Counted from the stretch's first letter, positions 1 through 9,903 are shown. The stretch is DNA of 32,596 bases from an uncultured Bacteroidales bacterium (GCA_900554715.1 USIN01000002.1:1-32596), one strand, 5' to 3'. Made by a program: numbers and translations. Notes: a model not told the origin generated them from the sequence alone.

Positions 1-1416
1 GACATTGTCAAAGAATGCGGTAGCACGGTTTTCAAAACCTTTCTGAGCGGATGCAGCACCCGTCGGAGTCGAAGGCAGGTTGCCTGCTACAGGATAGAGA
101 CCACCGTTGTCGGCGAGATAACGGTCGAGATGGCGCTGGACGTTCCACTGTGTAGCCTCTTTGGCAAGCTCGCAGGCCTTGACTTTGTCACCCATCCAAT
201 AATAGGCTTCAGCCTGGATGAAATAAAGTTCTTCCATTGTGAAGATGGGGTTGTAAGCATCAATGCCTGCAGCATAAGCTCCGGCGTAGAGATTGGGATA
301 GTGGGTCTGTTTGAAGGTCGAGCCTGCACCGATATTATTCTCAAGGAAGCGAATCATAACCTGATTTCTGTCGTTCGAAGCCGAGGTAGGACCGTTCTGG
401 GGAACAAGAAGGAGCGAGAGACGGGGGTCAGCACCGTAACCGTTGCTGCGGTCGAAAAGACCCTGACGAAGCTCGACACCGGGATTGATGATACCCATGC
501 AGTCCTGGATGAAGAATTTCGAGGGAACTGCTGATGTCAGCTGATTGTCGCGAGACTCCCATGAGTTGATCTTAGGCTGAGCCTGGCTCCAGGGAGCGTT
601 CTGCTCGCCTGTGCCGCCGGTGAACACATAGCGGGGCTCGTTGCCGAACCATTCGCCATAGAGAAGGTCGCCGCTGCGCCAAGTGTCGATGGCAGCCTGA
701 GCTGCATCAATGACTTTCTGGCAAGTGGCAGCCGAACGGTCGATATTGGGAATATTGCGGAGAAGCAGACGGGCTTTGACGGCCTGAACGAGACCTTTCC
801 ATTTATTAAGGTCGCCGCAGTAGACACGGTCCATCTTCTGAGTGATTACCTGATTCTGGGGGCTGTTTACCACGTCGGGATCATTATAGAGCGCCAGAAG
901 GTCTTCGCACTCCTGGAACATCCAGGCATAGATCGAGGCCTGAGTGTCGTAATGAGGCGAGTTAGACAGATATGCTTCTGAACGGGGCATGTCGCCGAAA
1001 GCATCAGTGGTGAGCTGGGTCGACATGAGCATGATTGTGCGGGCAATCAGCTCGTAGTTGGGCGAATTGAGATTGCGTGAGTTCTTGATAAGCTCGTTGC
1101 CGTTGACGCCGATGTCATAGAAGTGACGGCGCCACTGGGGATGACGGTTCATCGTAAGGAACTGCCAGCCGCTCTTGTAGGCATAAGAGCCTGTCTGAGA
1201 CTTACCCATAGTGGTAAGGCACTGCGACAGATATATATAATACTCGGCATGGTCATATACTGTCTGATTGGCGTAGAAGACCATGACAGGCAGACCGAGC
1301 TCGGCAGTATTACTATGAGCTTTATCGGGGTTGACGTTCTCCTTGAGTGTATCCTCACACCCGGTGGCCGCAAGTCCGATAAGCACAGCTAAAGATATTG
1401 CTTTTATTTTGTTCAT
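1..1416 (-). CDS. SusD/RagB-family nutrient-binding outer-membrane lipoprotein (3' end beyond window)
   Basis: The frame is open from an ATG at 1416 down to the window edge: 472 codons with no stop, so the C-terminus lies outside. The N-terminus is a lipoprotein signal peptide with lipobox LAATGC, so the mature protein should be anchored by Cys20 at the cell surface. The body has the helical-repeat look of SusD proteins and contains TDAFGDMPRSEA, a signature I associate with the SusD-like_2 branch (SusD/RagB nutrient-binding lipoproteins). It lies 23 bp downstream of the susC-like gene on the same strand, the standard C-then-D order. In the family, SusD acts as the lid of the SusC transporter and captures oligosaccharide, peptide or other ligand. 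The ligand cannot be read from the sequence, and no degradative enzyme adjoins it here. Family is confident; substrate unknown. Confidence 0.9.
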   Translation of the reverse strand, partial: MNKIKAISLAVLIGLAATGCEDTLKENVNPDKAHSNTAELGLPVMVFYANQTVYDHAEYYIYLSQCLTTMGKSQTGSYAYKSGWQFLTMNRHPQWRRHFYDIGVNGNELIKNSRNLNSPNYELIARTIMLMSTQLTTDAFGDMPRSEAYLSNSPHYDTQASIYAWMFQECEDLLALYNDPDVVNSPQNQVITQKMDRVYCGDLNKWKGLVQAVKARLLLRNIPNIDRSAATCQKVIDAAQAAIDTWRSGDLLYGEWFGNEPRYVFTGGTGEQNAPWSQAQPKINSWESRDNQLTSAVPSKFFIQDCMGIINPGVELRQGLFDRSNGYGADPRLSLLLVPQNGPTSASNDRNQVMIRFLENNIGAGSTFKQTHYPNLYAGAYAAGIDAYNPIFTMEELYFIQAEAYYWMGDKVKACELAKEATQWNVQRHLDRYLADNGGLYPVAGNLPSTPTGAASAQKGFENRATAFFDNV

Positions 1417-1439
1417 AATAATGGTCGTTGGAGATAAGA

Positions 1440-4400
1440 TTAGAAGGTTACGTTAAGATTGAAGTTGAAGCTGCGCAGACTGGGCACACTGTAGTTGTCG
1501 ATACCCATGGCACCTGTACCGTTGGCTGCAGAAGGCATGACCTGAGGATCGGCGCCCGAATACTTGGTGAGCAGGAAGAGGTTGCGGCCGGTGAGCGAGC
1601 ACTTGAGACCTTTGACGGGATTCTTGCTGCCGAGACGCTTCATAAGATCGCTGAAGTCATAAGCAAGTGTGACATAGCTCAGACGAACGTACGAACCGTC
1701 TTCGATGAAGTTTGACGACACGTTGTAGACATAGTTATTGACAGTCTGCTGGTCGAGGATGACCGGAGTTGTGTTTTTGCTGTATGTACCGTCGCCGTTG
1801 TCGACAACACCGTTGAAGACAACTTTATGGTTGCGGTATTTGGCAAGACGGGCGTCCATGCCGTTGCTTATGAGGCTACGGCCGGTGATGTTGACAACGT
1901 CACCGCCGACGCGACCGTCGAAGAGGAACGACAGCGAGAGGTTCTTCCACGACACATTAGAGCCGAGACCGATAAGACAGTCGGGCTCGCGGTTGCCGAT
2001 ATAATTGCCTTTGGCAGGTGAAACGATGGGATAGCCTTTGGCGTCGATGAGGACACTGCCGTCGGGAGCACGCTGGTAATCGATACCTGAGACACCGGTG
2101 GTCGAACCGCCGAGGCAAGCCGACGCGAAGATGTCGCCATACTGGCCGCCCTGGAGTTCACTGACATTTTCGGGAAGAGATTTCACTTTGCCACGGTTGT
2201 ATGAGAAGTTGACGATAGCCGACCAGTTGAAGTCCTTGCTGACGATAATGTCCTGATTCAAGGTTGCCTCAAGGCCCTTGTTCTCGATACTACCCTCGTT
2301 ACGGGTCTGAAGGATGGTACCCGATGCGGGAGACACACGCACTGTCACAATCTGGTTGTCGACAGTTGTATTATAGTAAGCCACGTCGAGACGGGTGCGG
2401 TTGTTGAAGAAGCGCAGGTCTGCACCGATTTCCCAAGAGCTTGTCATCTCGGGCTCAAGGTGGATTGCCTTAGAGGCTGCCGGGTCGACGCCGAAACCGC
2501 CGTCGGGGAATGTAGGCCACTGCTTGTAGTTGTCTGAGAACTGGTTGGCCAGAGCATCCTTACCTACCTTAGCCCAGTTACCGCGGATCTTACCATATGA
2601 GAATACGTTGCTCTGGATGCCGAGAAGCTCAGAGAAGATGACACCGCCGGTAAACGAAGGATAGAAATATGTCGGATCGGCCTGTTTCAGAGTCGAAGAA
2701 CCGTCGACACGGCCTGTAGCAGACACCTGAATCACGTTTTTATAGTCAAAACGGATTTCACCGAAGTAACCGTATTTGTTTCTTTCAGAGTGGTTGAGCT
2801 GAAGCTGATAGTCACCTGTACCGACTGTGAAATATTCAGAATCGAGGTTGTTGAACGAATAGAAGTCACCGTCCATTACGAAGTGCTTGCCGCCGAAGTT
2901 GCCCGAGAGGCCTTTGGTTTCAGAATATTCGGCACCGACAAAGAAGTTGAGGTTGAAGTCTTCGTTTATCTTCCAGTAATAGTTGCCGAGACCCTGGACG
3001 GTAAGACGTTCGCCACGAGAGGGCTGGTATACATATGTACCCATACGTCCGTGAAGTGTCTCTTTAAGAGCGTCGCTCACAGCACCGCCTTCAAACTCAT
3101 CCATCGTATAGCGGGGTTTGGTCATCGATTCGTATGAAGACCAGCCTTTGTCGTATGCGACTTTACCTGTGAATGTAAGGTTCTTGATGGGCTCCCACTG
3201 GATAGAACCGTTGATGATGACACGCGAGCCTTCGGTCTGACTCTTGTCCATATAACGTCCGTAGTAGGGAGAAAGTGTTGCGCCGAGACGCTGATCCTCC
3301 GTGAGGATATCCCAGTCGTCATAGCGGCAGCCCCAGTTAGGCATACCGTTGGGAAGCTTGTAGTCGCTCATGTTGCGGTTGATCGCCCAACCGTAGATTG
3401 TCGACATCGAGTTGCCGAAACCACGAGCTGTGTTATTGATGAAGTTGGTCGAGAGCATGATCTTGACCGTGTTAGAGGGATTGAATTCACCTTTAACGAA
3501 AACGCCGAGACGCTTTTTGTAATCTTTAGGAACGACACCCTGGTTGTCCATGAAGTTAGCCGAAGCGTATGCCGAATATTTTTCGTTACCGCCCGAAATC
3601 GAGAGGTCGTATTTCTGCATAAAGCCTGTGCCGAGGAAGTCACCGAGATTGTCATAGTAAGGATCGTCTTCGGTTCTGCGGGGACCCCAGCCACCTGTGC
3701 CGTTGGGAGTTGTAAAGCCGTTTGAACCGCCGATGAAGGTATCCTGGATTTTCGGTGTGCGGGCCACGTTAGAGATTTCCCAGCCGCCGTTTGCGGTAAC
3801 GGTCACTTTGCCGTCTTTACCGCTCTTGGTGGTGATGATGATAACACCGTTGGCACCTTCCTGACCGTAAAGCGCCGAGGCGGCAGCACCCTTGAGGACC
3901 GACATCGATTCGATATCGTTGGGGTTGATGTCGGCGGCCGCGGACAGGCATACCGTCGATAACGAACAGAGGTTCATTGTTCTGGGCGGGGTTAATAGAA
4001 GAAATAGCACGGATCACAATCTGTGAAGCCGAGTTAGGCGAACCGCCGGCGGTAGACACCTGCACACCGGCAATCTTGCCCTGGAGAGAGTTGACGAAGT
4101 TGGTCGACTGACCGGCGACAACCTCATCGCTCTTTAACTCCTGTACGCCGAAGTTAAGTTTTGACTTGGCCTGGCTCTGACCCATAGCGGTAACGACGAC
4201 CTCTTCGAGAAGCTGAGAGTTCTCGTCGAGCACAACGTCAACGACGCTGCGGTTGCCGACTTTGACCTCTTTTGTCTTCAGACCGACAAAAGAGAAGACC
4301 AGGACTGCGTTGTCGTCAGGGACATTGATAGAATATTTTCCATCGATGTCGGTTGCGGCACCGCCTTTGACCCCTTTGACCTGGACCGAGGCTCCGATGA

Positions 4401-4503
4401 CGACGTCGCCGTCAGAAGCCTGAGTAACCACGCCGGTGACGACACGAGCCTGAGCTGCTATCGCCAGAAGGGAAAACAACAGTAGGAATAGCTGTTTTTT
4501 CAT
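1440..4503 (-). CDS. SusC/RagA-family TonB-dependent outer-membrane receptor, interrupted by a one-base frameshift
   Basis: Start ATG is at 4503 and stop TAA at 1440-1442. The N-terminal frame encodes a signal peptide (MKKQLFLLLFSLLAIAAQA), a carboxypeptidase-regulatory-like beta domain (VVTGVVTQASDGDVVIGASV), the TonB-box-like LLEEVVVTAMG and the first part of the plug ending PLFVIDGMPVRG. The reading frame then changes: DINPNDIESMSVLKGAAAS, ANGVIIITTKSG and the whole 22-strand barrel, ending in the terminal-strand motif FNLNVTF, are in another frame. Skipping one base at 3936 joins the two halves as PVRG-ADINPNDIES, an ordinary SusC plug, giving 1020 aa, a usual family length. As written the gene makes two fragments (228 aa from 4503; an open frame for the rest). 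I favour a sequencing or assembly error or a recent mutation, because the barrel shows no other decay. It works with the downstream SusD protein, powered by TonB-ExbBD. Confidence 0.88.
3930..3945 (-). other. Frameshift site in the SusC plug domain
   Basis: Read on the minus strand, the codons are GTC CGC GGC, an extra C (at 3936), then GCC GAC ATC. Upstream of the extra base the frame is that of the signal peptide; downstream it is that of the plug and barrel. The site is GC-rich and contains the palindrome GCGGCCGC, but no homopolymer longer than two. Confidence 0.8.
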
Positions 4504-4605
4504 AATTACTTTATTGGTTTCTATCTAAGGTTAATTAAATTGCCTTTTTCCAATCAAACAAACAGGGAAAGACGCCCGAACGGACGCATTTTCACAGTTT
4601 GAATA

Positions 4606-4613
4606 CAAACTTA
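4606..4613 (-). promoter_or_regulatory. Candidate -7 box for the susCD operon
   Basis: Minus-strand TAAGTTTG matches the Bacteroidota -7 consensus TAnnTTTG and would give a leader of about 95 nt before the susC ATG at 4503. No TTTG -33 box sits at the expected distance, and a second TAAATTTG match lies further upstream (about 4659-4666), so the choice is uncertain. The 4504-4802 gap between susC and trmD is AT-rich and otherwise shows only these divergent promoter boxes. Confidence 0.35.
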
Positions 4614-4765
4614 ATACAATATTTTATAATAGCGAGACTCATTTATGGAACTTTTATCAAATTTAATTGTTGATAACCGATTTTAACGTAATGCGGCATG
4701 TTATTTTCACATTTACTTTTTAACATTCCTCAGCTATTTCAATGGGGGATATACTCAGGATTTAT

Positions 4766-4773
4766 TAATTTTG
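4766..4773 (+). promoter_or_regulatory. trmD: Candidate -7 box for trmD
   Basis: TAATTTTG fits TAnnTTTG and is 29 bp before the chosen trmD start at 4803, giving a leader of roughly 25 nt. The -33 region is weak (TTTC at 4737-4740, spacing too long). This placement supports starting trmD at 4803 rather than at the upstream in-frame ATG at 4698, which lies before the promoter. Confidence 0.5.
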
Positions 4774-4802
4774 CACGAAGAATAACTTTTAAAAATCAAA
4801 CG

Positions 4803-5480
4803 ATGCGCATCGACATAATCACCGTACTGCCCGAAATGCTTGAATCACCTCTGAACTGCTCGATTCTTAAACGGGCGCAAGACAAGGGACTCGCAGAAAT
4901 CGTGGTGCACAACCTCCGCGACTACACAACAAACAAGCACCGCAAGGTCGACGACTATCCTTTCGGCGGCGACGCCGGCATGGTTATACAGGTCGAGCCG
5001 GTCGACAGATGTATCTCGGCGCTCAAAGCCGAACGCAATTACGACGAAGTGATTTTCACGGCCCCCGACGGCGAGGTCTTCAACCAGCGCATCGCCAACT
5101 CGCTGTCGCTGCTCGACAACATCATAATACTCTGCGGACATTATAAGGGAATCGACTACCGCATACGCGAACACCTGATCACCCGCGAAATCTCGATAGG
5201 CGATTATGTGCTGACGGGCGGCGAGCTGCCCGCGGCAATCATCGCCGACGCAATCGTGCGCCTCATACCCGGCGCTATAGGCGACGAACAGAGCGCGCTG
5301 ACCGACTCGTTCCAGGACAACCTGCTCGAGCCGCCGATTTACACACGGCCGGCCGAATACAAAGGATGGGGAGTGCCCGAAATACTCCTCTCGGGCCATC
5401 AGGCAAAGATAGACGAATGGCGCCACGAGCAGTCACTCGAGCGCACACGACGGCTGCGTCCCGACCTCCTGAATGACTGA
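4803..5480 (+). CDS. trmD: tRNA (guanine-N1-)-methyltransferase TrmD
   Basis: This enzyme methylates N1 of G37 in tRNAs with a G at position 36, using S-adenosylmethionine, and so prevents +1 frameshifting. The 225-aa product starts MRIDIITVLPEML, the usual TrmD N-terminus, and carries FGGDAGMV, the trefoil-knot SAM-binding stretch LCGHYKGIDYRI, IGDYVLTGGELPA and the C-terminal LSGHQAKIDEWR. The frame extends upstream to an ATG at 4698, but that extension is AT-rich, has no family similarity and would start before the promoter box, so I use 4803. It is divergent from susC and convergent with the small membrane protein, whose stop is only 19 bp away. Confidence 0.96.
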   Translation: MRIDIITVLPEMLESPLNCSILKRAQDKGLAEIVVHNLRDYTTNKHRKVDDYPFGGDAGMVIQVEPVDRCISALKAERNYDEVIFTAPDGEVFNQRIANSLSLLDNIIILCGHYKGIDYRIREHLITREISIGDYVLTGGELPAAIIADAIVRLIPGAIGDEQSALTDSFQDNLLEPPIYTRPAEYKGWGVPEILLSGHQAKIDEWRHEQSLERTRRLRPDLLND

Positions 5481-5499
5481 AAGCCACCCCATGCCGCCG

Positions 5500-5817
5500 T
5501 CAGACCGACGACAGGCCTACATATATAACTATAAGGAAGGCGCCGACAACCACCATCAGCACGGATGAAGCCACAATAGACGTTATCGCCACGTTGCGCG
5601 ACAGACGCCGCGAGGCTTTAAGTCCGAAACAGGCTCCGACAAACGCCAGAGCGCTGACAATCAGGGCGGCGACACCATTGAACGAAAGCACCACCCAGGC
5701 AATGATTGTCACAATGACCGACAGCACAGCCAGTTTGTCATAGACATTCAGAGGCTCTTTTGTCTTGACGGAGGCATCGGCGTCGGTATCTTTATATGTT
5801 GATTCTTTTTCAGTCAC
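5500..5817 (-). CDS. Small membrane protein with three predicted transmembrane segments, unknown function
   Basis: The product is 105 aa. It starts at a GTG (5815-5817); an in-frame TAA lies three codons upstream and there is no internal Met before the membrane segments, so the GTG start is close to forced. The first 25 residues are charged and rich in Lys, Asp and Glu. Three hydrophobic stretches follow at about residues 28-46, 47-66 and 76-102, with a basic turn (KASRRLSR) between the second and third. The arrangement resembles the small DUF4190-like membrane proteins, but I see no diagnostic motif. A consensus promoter lies just upstream with a leader of about 16 nt, and the gene is convergent with trmD, so it is probably monocistronic. 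Confidence 0.72.
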   Translation of the reverse strand: MTEKESTYKDTDADASVKTKEPLNVYDKLAVLSVIVTIIAWVVLSFNGVAALIVSALAFVGACFGLKASRRLSRNVAITSIVASSVLMVVVGAFLIVIYVGLSSV

Positions 5818-5839
5818 GAGTATTTAAATTAATTTTATG

Positions 5840-5871
5840 CAAAATTAAGCATTTTTGTCATTTAAACCAAA
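5840..5871 (-). promoter_or_regulatory. Consensus Bacteroidota promoter for the small membrane protein gene
   Basis: On the minus strand TTTG (5868-5871), 20 bp and TAATTTTG (5840-5847) match the primary-sigma promoter of Bacteroidota exactly. Transcription should start near 5833, about 16 nt before the GTG start at 5817. Confidence 0.75.
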
Positions 5872-5948
5872 TCGCTTGTATAAATATTACAATTTTTGTA
5901 AAAATAAGTTTACCCACAGCCTGTTAAAAGACCTTTAAGAACTGAGCG

Positions 5949-8732
5949 TCAATGAGCTTCGAGCCAGTTGGAGCCGACACCCATGCCGACCTCGAGAGCG
6001 ACACGGCCGCTATAGGCTCCGGCCATCAGACGCGCGACAAGCTCCTTGACCGTCTCGAGCTCGTCAGGCACGACGTCGAAGACAAGTTCGTCATGCACCT
6101 GTATGATCATTCTCGACCTCAGACCGAGACGACGGAACTCACGGTCGATGTCGATCATCGCAATCTTGATAATGTCGGCCGCCGAGCCCTGCAGGGGAGC
6201 GTTGATAGCATTGCGCTCGGCATAACCGCGCACAACGGCGTTACGCGAGTTGATTTCGGGCAGGAAGCGCTTGCGGCCCATGATGGTCGTGACGTAGCCG
6301 TCGCGGCGGGCGTTCTCGATTGACTCATCCATATACTCCCTGACGCGCGGATAGGTGGCAAGATAGCCTTCGATCAGTTCTTTGGCCTCGGCACGCGGTA
6401 TCGACAGCCGCTCGGCAAGACCGAAGGCCGAGATGCCGTAGATGATGCCGAAATTAGCCGTCTTGGCTTTGCGGCGCTGGTTGTCGGAGACATCGTCGAG
6501 CGACAGATGGTAAATCTTGGCGGCGGTGGCGCGGTGGATATCCTGGTGAGCGGCAAAAGCCTCGACCATGGCTTCGTCGCCGCTGAGCGAAGCCATCAGA
6601 CGCAGCTCAATCTGCGAATAGTCGGCCGACAGGAGCAGATTGCCTCGGTCGGGGATAAAGGCGCGGCGTATCTCACGGCCGTCATCGGTGCGGATGGGAA
6701 TATTCTGGAGATTTGGATTGACCGACGAAAGACGCCCGGTGGCGGTCACGGTCTGATTGAACGTCGTGTGGATCTTGCCCGTGACCGGATTTATAAGTTT
6801 GGGCAGAGCGTCGACATAGGTGGCGAGGAGCTTGCGGAGACCGCGTATCTCGAGTATGAGATCGACAATCGGATGCTTGGTGCGGTATTTCTCGAGCACC
6901 TCTTCTGTCGTAGACCATGCGCCGCGCTTCGTCTTCTTGGCCGAGGGGTCGATTTCGAGCTGACCGAACAGAATCTCGCCGACCTGAGCGGGCGAACTCA
7001 GATTGAACGGACCGCCGGCATAATCGTAGGCTTTGTTCTCAAGCTCGGTGACACGGGCCGTGAGACGACGCGAGAGAGCGGCGAGCTCGGTGACGTCGAT
7101 TCTGACCCCGTTCCATTCCATGCCCGCGAGCACAGACACCATAGGCAGCTCGATGTCGTCGAGAAGCTTGCGCTGGCCGCGCTGCTCGATTTCAGCCACA
7201 AGCGGGTCGACGAGACGCCGGTTGATGTCGGCCGCCTCGCAACTCTGCACGAAGGCATCTTCATCGCTGAGACGGCTGCGCTTTTTAATCTGGGCCGCAG
7301 TCATGTCAAAATCGACGGTCTTATAATTAAGGTATATCATCGCCAGAGTGCTGAGGCGATGGTTTGTTTCGGGCGATATAAGATAATGGGCCACCGACGT
7401 GTCGAAATAGGGAGCCGTGAAGTCGACGCCCTCGCGACGCAGAACAATCATGTCGCGTTTGATATCATTCCCGACCACCGTGACACCGCCGCCGAAAAGG
7501 CGTCGCAGGACAGTCCTGGCAGCGTCGCGGGCGTCGCCCGGCATAGGCATCGTGAAATAGGCCGTCCGACCGTCACCGGCAGAGATTGCCAGGCCTTCAA
7601 ACTCGGCCGTCATGGCTTCTTCGCCGGCGGCATAAAGCGATATGCCGACATTATCGGCGGCAAGCGCCTCAGTGACAAATGCGTCAAGCGCGGCGACATC
7701 CGCCAGGCGGCGGCAGCCGTTGCGACCGAGGTCGAATGTATCGGCGTTGTCGGCGGCAGCGGTCTCCGACTCGTCGGGGAGGTCGAAGAGCGAACCCATC
7801 GGGGACCGGACGGTCTTCACATCCTTCTCGGGTTCGTTTTTCGCGGCAGATTTGACTCCGGTGAGACGCGAGGCCATGGTCTTGAACTCGAGTTCGTCGA
7901 AGACGGCAGTCAGCGCCTCGATGTCGGGCTCACGGCGCCGCAGATCTTCGGGACGCACGTCGAGAGGCACATCGGTCTTGATGGTGACAAGAAATTTCGA
8001 GAAACGTATCTGTTCGGCATTGGCCGCAATCTTAGCGCCGAGCGCTCCCCTGACGCAGTCGGCGTGGTCGAGCAGATTCTCGACCGTACCCCATTCGCCG
8101 ATTAGCCTGGCGGCAGTCTTCTCGCCTACGCCGGGACAGCCGGGCACATTGTCGCTGGCATCGCCCTCGAGCGCGAGCAGGTCTACGACACGCCGGGGCG
8201 ACGGTATGCCGTAGCGCTCGCAGACCTCCTTGGGCCCGCGAATCTCGAAACCCTGGCCGCGCAGCGACGGGCGATACATATATGTATTGTCGTCGACCAG
8301 CTGACCGTAGTCTTTATCGGGCGTCATCATATATGTCGTGAAACCCTCGAGTCCGGCGAGACGGGCGAGCGAGCCGATGACGTCGTCAGCCTCGAAGTCG
8401 GGCATCTCGATGACCGGTATGCGGTAAGCCTCGAGAATACGTTTTATATAAGGTATGGAAGCCGTGATGTCTTCGGGCTGTTTGTCGCGCTGCGCCTTAT
8501 ACTCGGGATAGACCTCGTGGCGAAAAGTCTTGCCGCCCGGGGGATCGAAACAGACAGCGATATAGCCCGGATTTTCCTTACGCAGAATCTCGTCGAGCGT
8601 GTTGCAGAACCCGAATATCGCCGACGTATTGAAACCCTTCGACGTAATGCGCGGCGAACGTATCAGAGCATAATATGCCCGGTAGATGAGCGCATAAGCA
8701 TCGAGCAGAAACAGTTTTTTTTCTTCCATCAT
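5949..8732 (-). CDS. polA: DNA polymerase I
   Basis: This is the repair and Okazaki-fragment-processing polymerase, 927 aa (E. coli PolA is 928). The N-terminal 5' nuclease domain (about 1-290) begins LFLLDAYALIYRAYYAL and contains DFEADDVIGSLA and the helix-hairpin-helix GDASDNVPGCPGVGEKTA. The C-terminal polymerase has motif A SADYSQIELR (Asp704), motif B RRKAKTANFGIIYG and motif C QVHDELVFDV (Asp881). Between them (about 330-540) lies the 3'-5' exonuclease fold. Motif II (GNDIKRDMIVL) and motif III (CEAADINRRL) keep an Asp, but where motif I should read FDTET the sequence is VGISLYAAGEE, so proofreading is probably lost. The start may be the first ATG (8732) or the next codon (8729). No clear promoter match is visible upstream. 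Confidence 0.97.
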   Translation of the reverse strand: MMEEKKLFLLDAYALIYRAYYALIRSPRITSKGFNTSAIFGFCNTLDEILRKENPGYIAVCFDPPGGKTFRHEVYPEYKAQRDKQPEDITASIPYIKRILEAYRIPVIEMPDFEADDVIGSLARLAGLEGFTTYMMTPDKDYGQLVDDNTYMYRPSLRGQGFEIRGPKEVCERYGIPSPRRVVDLLALEGDASDNVPGCPGVGEKTAARLIGEWGTVENLLDHADCVRGALGAKIAANAEQIRFSKFLVTIKTDVPLDVRPEDLRRREPDIEALTAVFDELEFKTMASRLTGVKSAAKNEPEKDVKTVRSPMGSLFDLPDESETAAADNADTFDLGRNGCRRLADVAALDAFVTEALAADNVGISLYAAGEEAMTAEFEGLAISAGDGRTAYFTMPMPGDARDAARTVLRRLFGGGVTVVGNDIKRDMIVLRREGVDFTAPYFDTSVAHYLISPETNHRLSTLAMIYLNYKTVDFDMTAAQIKKRSRLSDEDAFVQSCEAADINRRLVDPLVAEIEQRGQRKLLDDIELPMVSVLAGMEWNGVRIDVTELAALSRRLTARVTELENKAYDYAGGPFNLSSPAQVGEILFGQLEIDPSAKKTKRGAWSTTEEVLEKYRTKHPIVDLILEIRGLRKLLATYVDALPKLINPVTGKIHTTFNQTVTATGRLSSVNPNLQNIPIRTDDGREIRRAFIPDRGNLLLSADYSQIELRLMASLSGDEAMVEAFAAHQDIHRATAAKIYHLSLDDVSDNQRRKAKTANFGIIYGISAFGLAERLSIPRAEAKELIEGYLATYPRVREYMDESIENARRDGYVTTIMGRKRFLPEINSRNAVVRGYAERNAINAPLQGSAADIIKIAMIDIDREFRRLGLRSRMIIQVHDELVFDVVPDELETVKELVARLMAGAYSGRVALEVGMGVGSNWLEAH

Positions 8733-8839
8733 CGAATATTTTCTTTCTTTGAGAGCATAAAATTACAAATTTTACCGCCAACATCAAGTGTACAACGCCC
8801 TTTAAGCATATTTTTATCATATTTTTAAAAAAAAGTTGC

Positions 8840-8847
8840 TACCTTTG
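8840..8847 (+). promoter_or_regulatory. Candidate -7 box for the polyprenyl synthase gene
   Basis: TACCTTTG matches TAnnTTTG and ends 9 bp before the ATG at 8857, so the predicted leader is only a few nucleotides. The -33 position has no TTTG, only an A/T-rich tract. If correct, it rules out the upstream in-frame TTG at 8836 as the start. Confidence 0.45.
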
Positions 8848-8856
8848 CCACTCATT

Positions 8857-9831
8857 ATGACGACGCTCGAAGCCATTCAGACAACAATCGCGCCTGAGCT
8901 TGAAATGCTCAACCGCCGCATCATCGGACAACTGTCGACATCAAACGTGTTGATGAACAGCGTCGTCACCTCACAGCTTGAGTCGAAAGGCAAACAGATA
9001 AGGCCCATCATCGTGATGCTGTGCGCCAAAATGTTCGGCGCGGTCAACGACAACATCATCTCGGCCGCGGCAGCCGTCGAGCTGCTTCACAACGCCTCAC
9101 TGATTCACGACGATGTCGTCGATCAGGCCAAGACCCGGCGCAACCGCCCGACAATCAACTCAATATGGGACAATCACATTGCAGTTCTTGTCGGCGATTT
9201 TTATGTGTCGAGCGCCATGCAACAGGCCATATCGACAGGCGACATACGCATCATCGACTCGCTATGCCATCTCGGCAAACTGCTGTCGCTCGGCGAAATA
9301 GACCAGATCTACAACGCGCGCTACCACACCCTCACCGAAGAGTCATACTATAATATCATAAGCTATAAGACAGCCTCGCTCTTCGTGGCCTGCGCCAAGA
9401 TGGGCTGCTACGGCATAGGCGCCGACGACGACAGCACCGCGCGTCTCGCCGAATTCGCCGAACTGCTCGGACGCTGCTTCCAGATACGCGACGACATCTT
9501 CGACTACTTCGCCGACAAAGATGTCGGCAAACCCACCTGCAACGACCTGCGCGAAGGCAAAATCACCCTGCCCCTGCTCCACGTGCTGCTCGACGAAAGC
9601 CTCGCCGCCCACGACGAGATGCTCGCCCTGTCGCAAAAAGAACTTCTCGACGACGACGATATCGAACGCCTCGTCAGTTTCGCCGTCACCAACGGCGGCA
9701 TCGACTATGCCTTTGCCGAGATGAAACGCCTGCGCGACCGCGGCGCCGAAATCCTCGCCACTTTCCCCGCATCAGAGGCATCAGAGACGCTGATGAAGAT
9801 ATTTGACTACATCATCGAGCGCGAATATTAG
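8857..9831 (+). CDS. Trans-isoprenyl (polyprenyl) diphosphate synthase
   Basis: This enzyme extends farnesyl diphosphate with isopentenyl diphosphate units to make the long all-trans side chain of menaquinone (IspB/octaprenyl-type). The product is 324 aa. It has the first aspartate-rich motif LIHDDVVDQAKTRRNRPT (Asp85, Asp86, Asp89), the second RDDIFDYFADKDVGKP (Asp212 onward) and the all-alpha sequence between them. The start MTTLEAIQTTIAPELEM matches the N-terminus usual for Bacteroidales members; a TTG at 8836 would add seven residues but lies upstream of the likely transcription start. It is divergent from polA with about 120 bp between them. Product chain length cannot be read by eye. 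Confidence 0.93.
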   Translation: MTTLEAIQTTIAPELEMLNRRIIGQLSTSNVLMNSVVTSQLESKGKQIRPIIVMLCAKMFGAVNDNIISAAAAVELLHNASLIHDDVVDQAKTRRNRPTINSIWDNHIAVLVGDFYVSSAMQQAISTGDIRIIDSLCHLGKLLSLGEIDQIYNARYHTLTEESYYNIISYKTASLFVACAKMGCYGIGADDDSTARLAEFAELLGRCFQIRDDIFDYFADKDVGKPTCNDLREGKITLPLLHVLLDESLAAHDEMLALSQKELLDDDDIERLVSFAVTNGGIDYAFAEMKRLRDRGAEILATFPASEASETLMKIFDYIIEREY

Positions 9832-9903
9832 AATCATAACCACTTGATTTCCACGAGAAGCCTGTTTCAAGCGAAAAAATATTTGAATTTTTTTCAAAAA
9901 ATA

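Noticed and set aside
4698..4802. N-terminal extension of trmD from an upstream ATG
   Set aside because: The extension precedes the -7 box at 4766-4773, is AT-rich, and the conserved N-terminus starts at 4803.
6507..8105. A 532-codon open frame on the plus strand opposite polA
   Set aside because: It is a GC-rich antisense shadow of polA, whose motifs are unmistakable. The shadow has no domain, promoter or start context.
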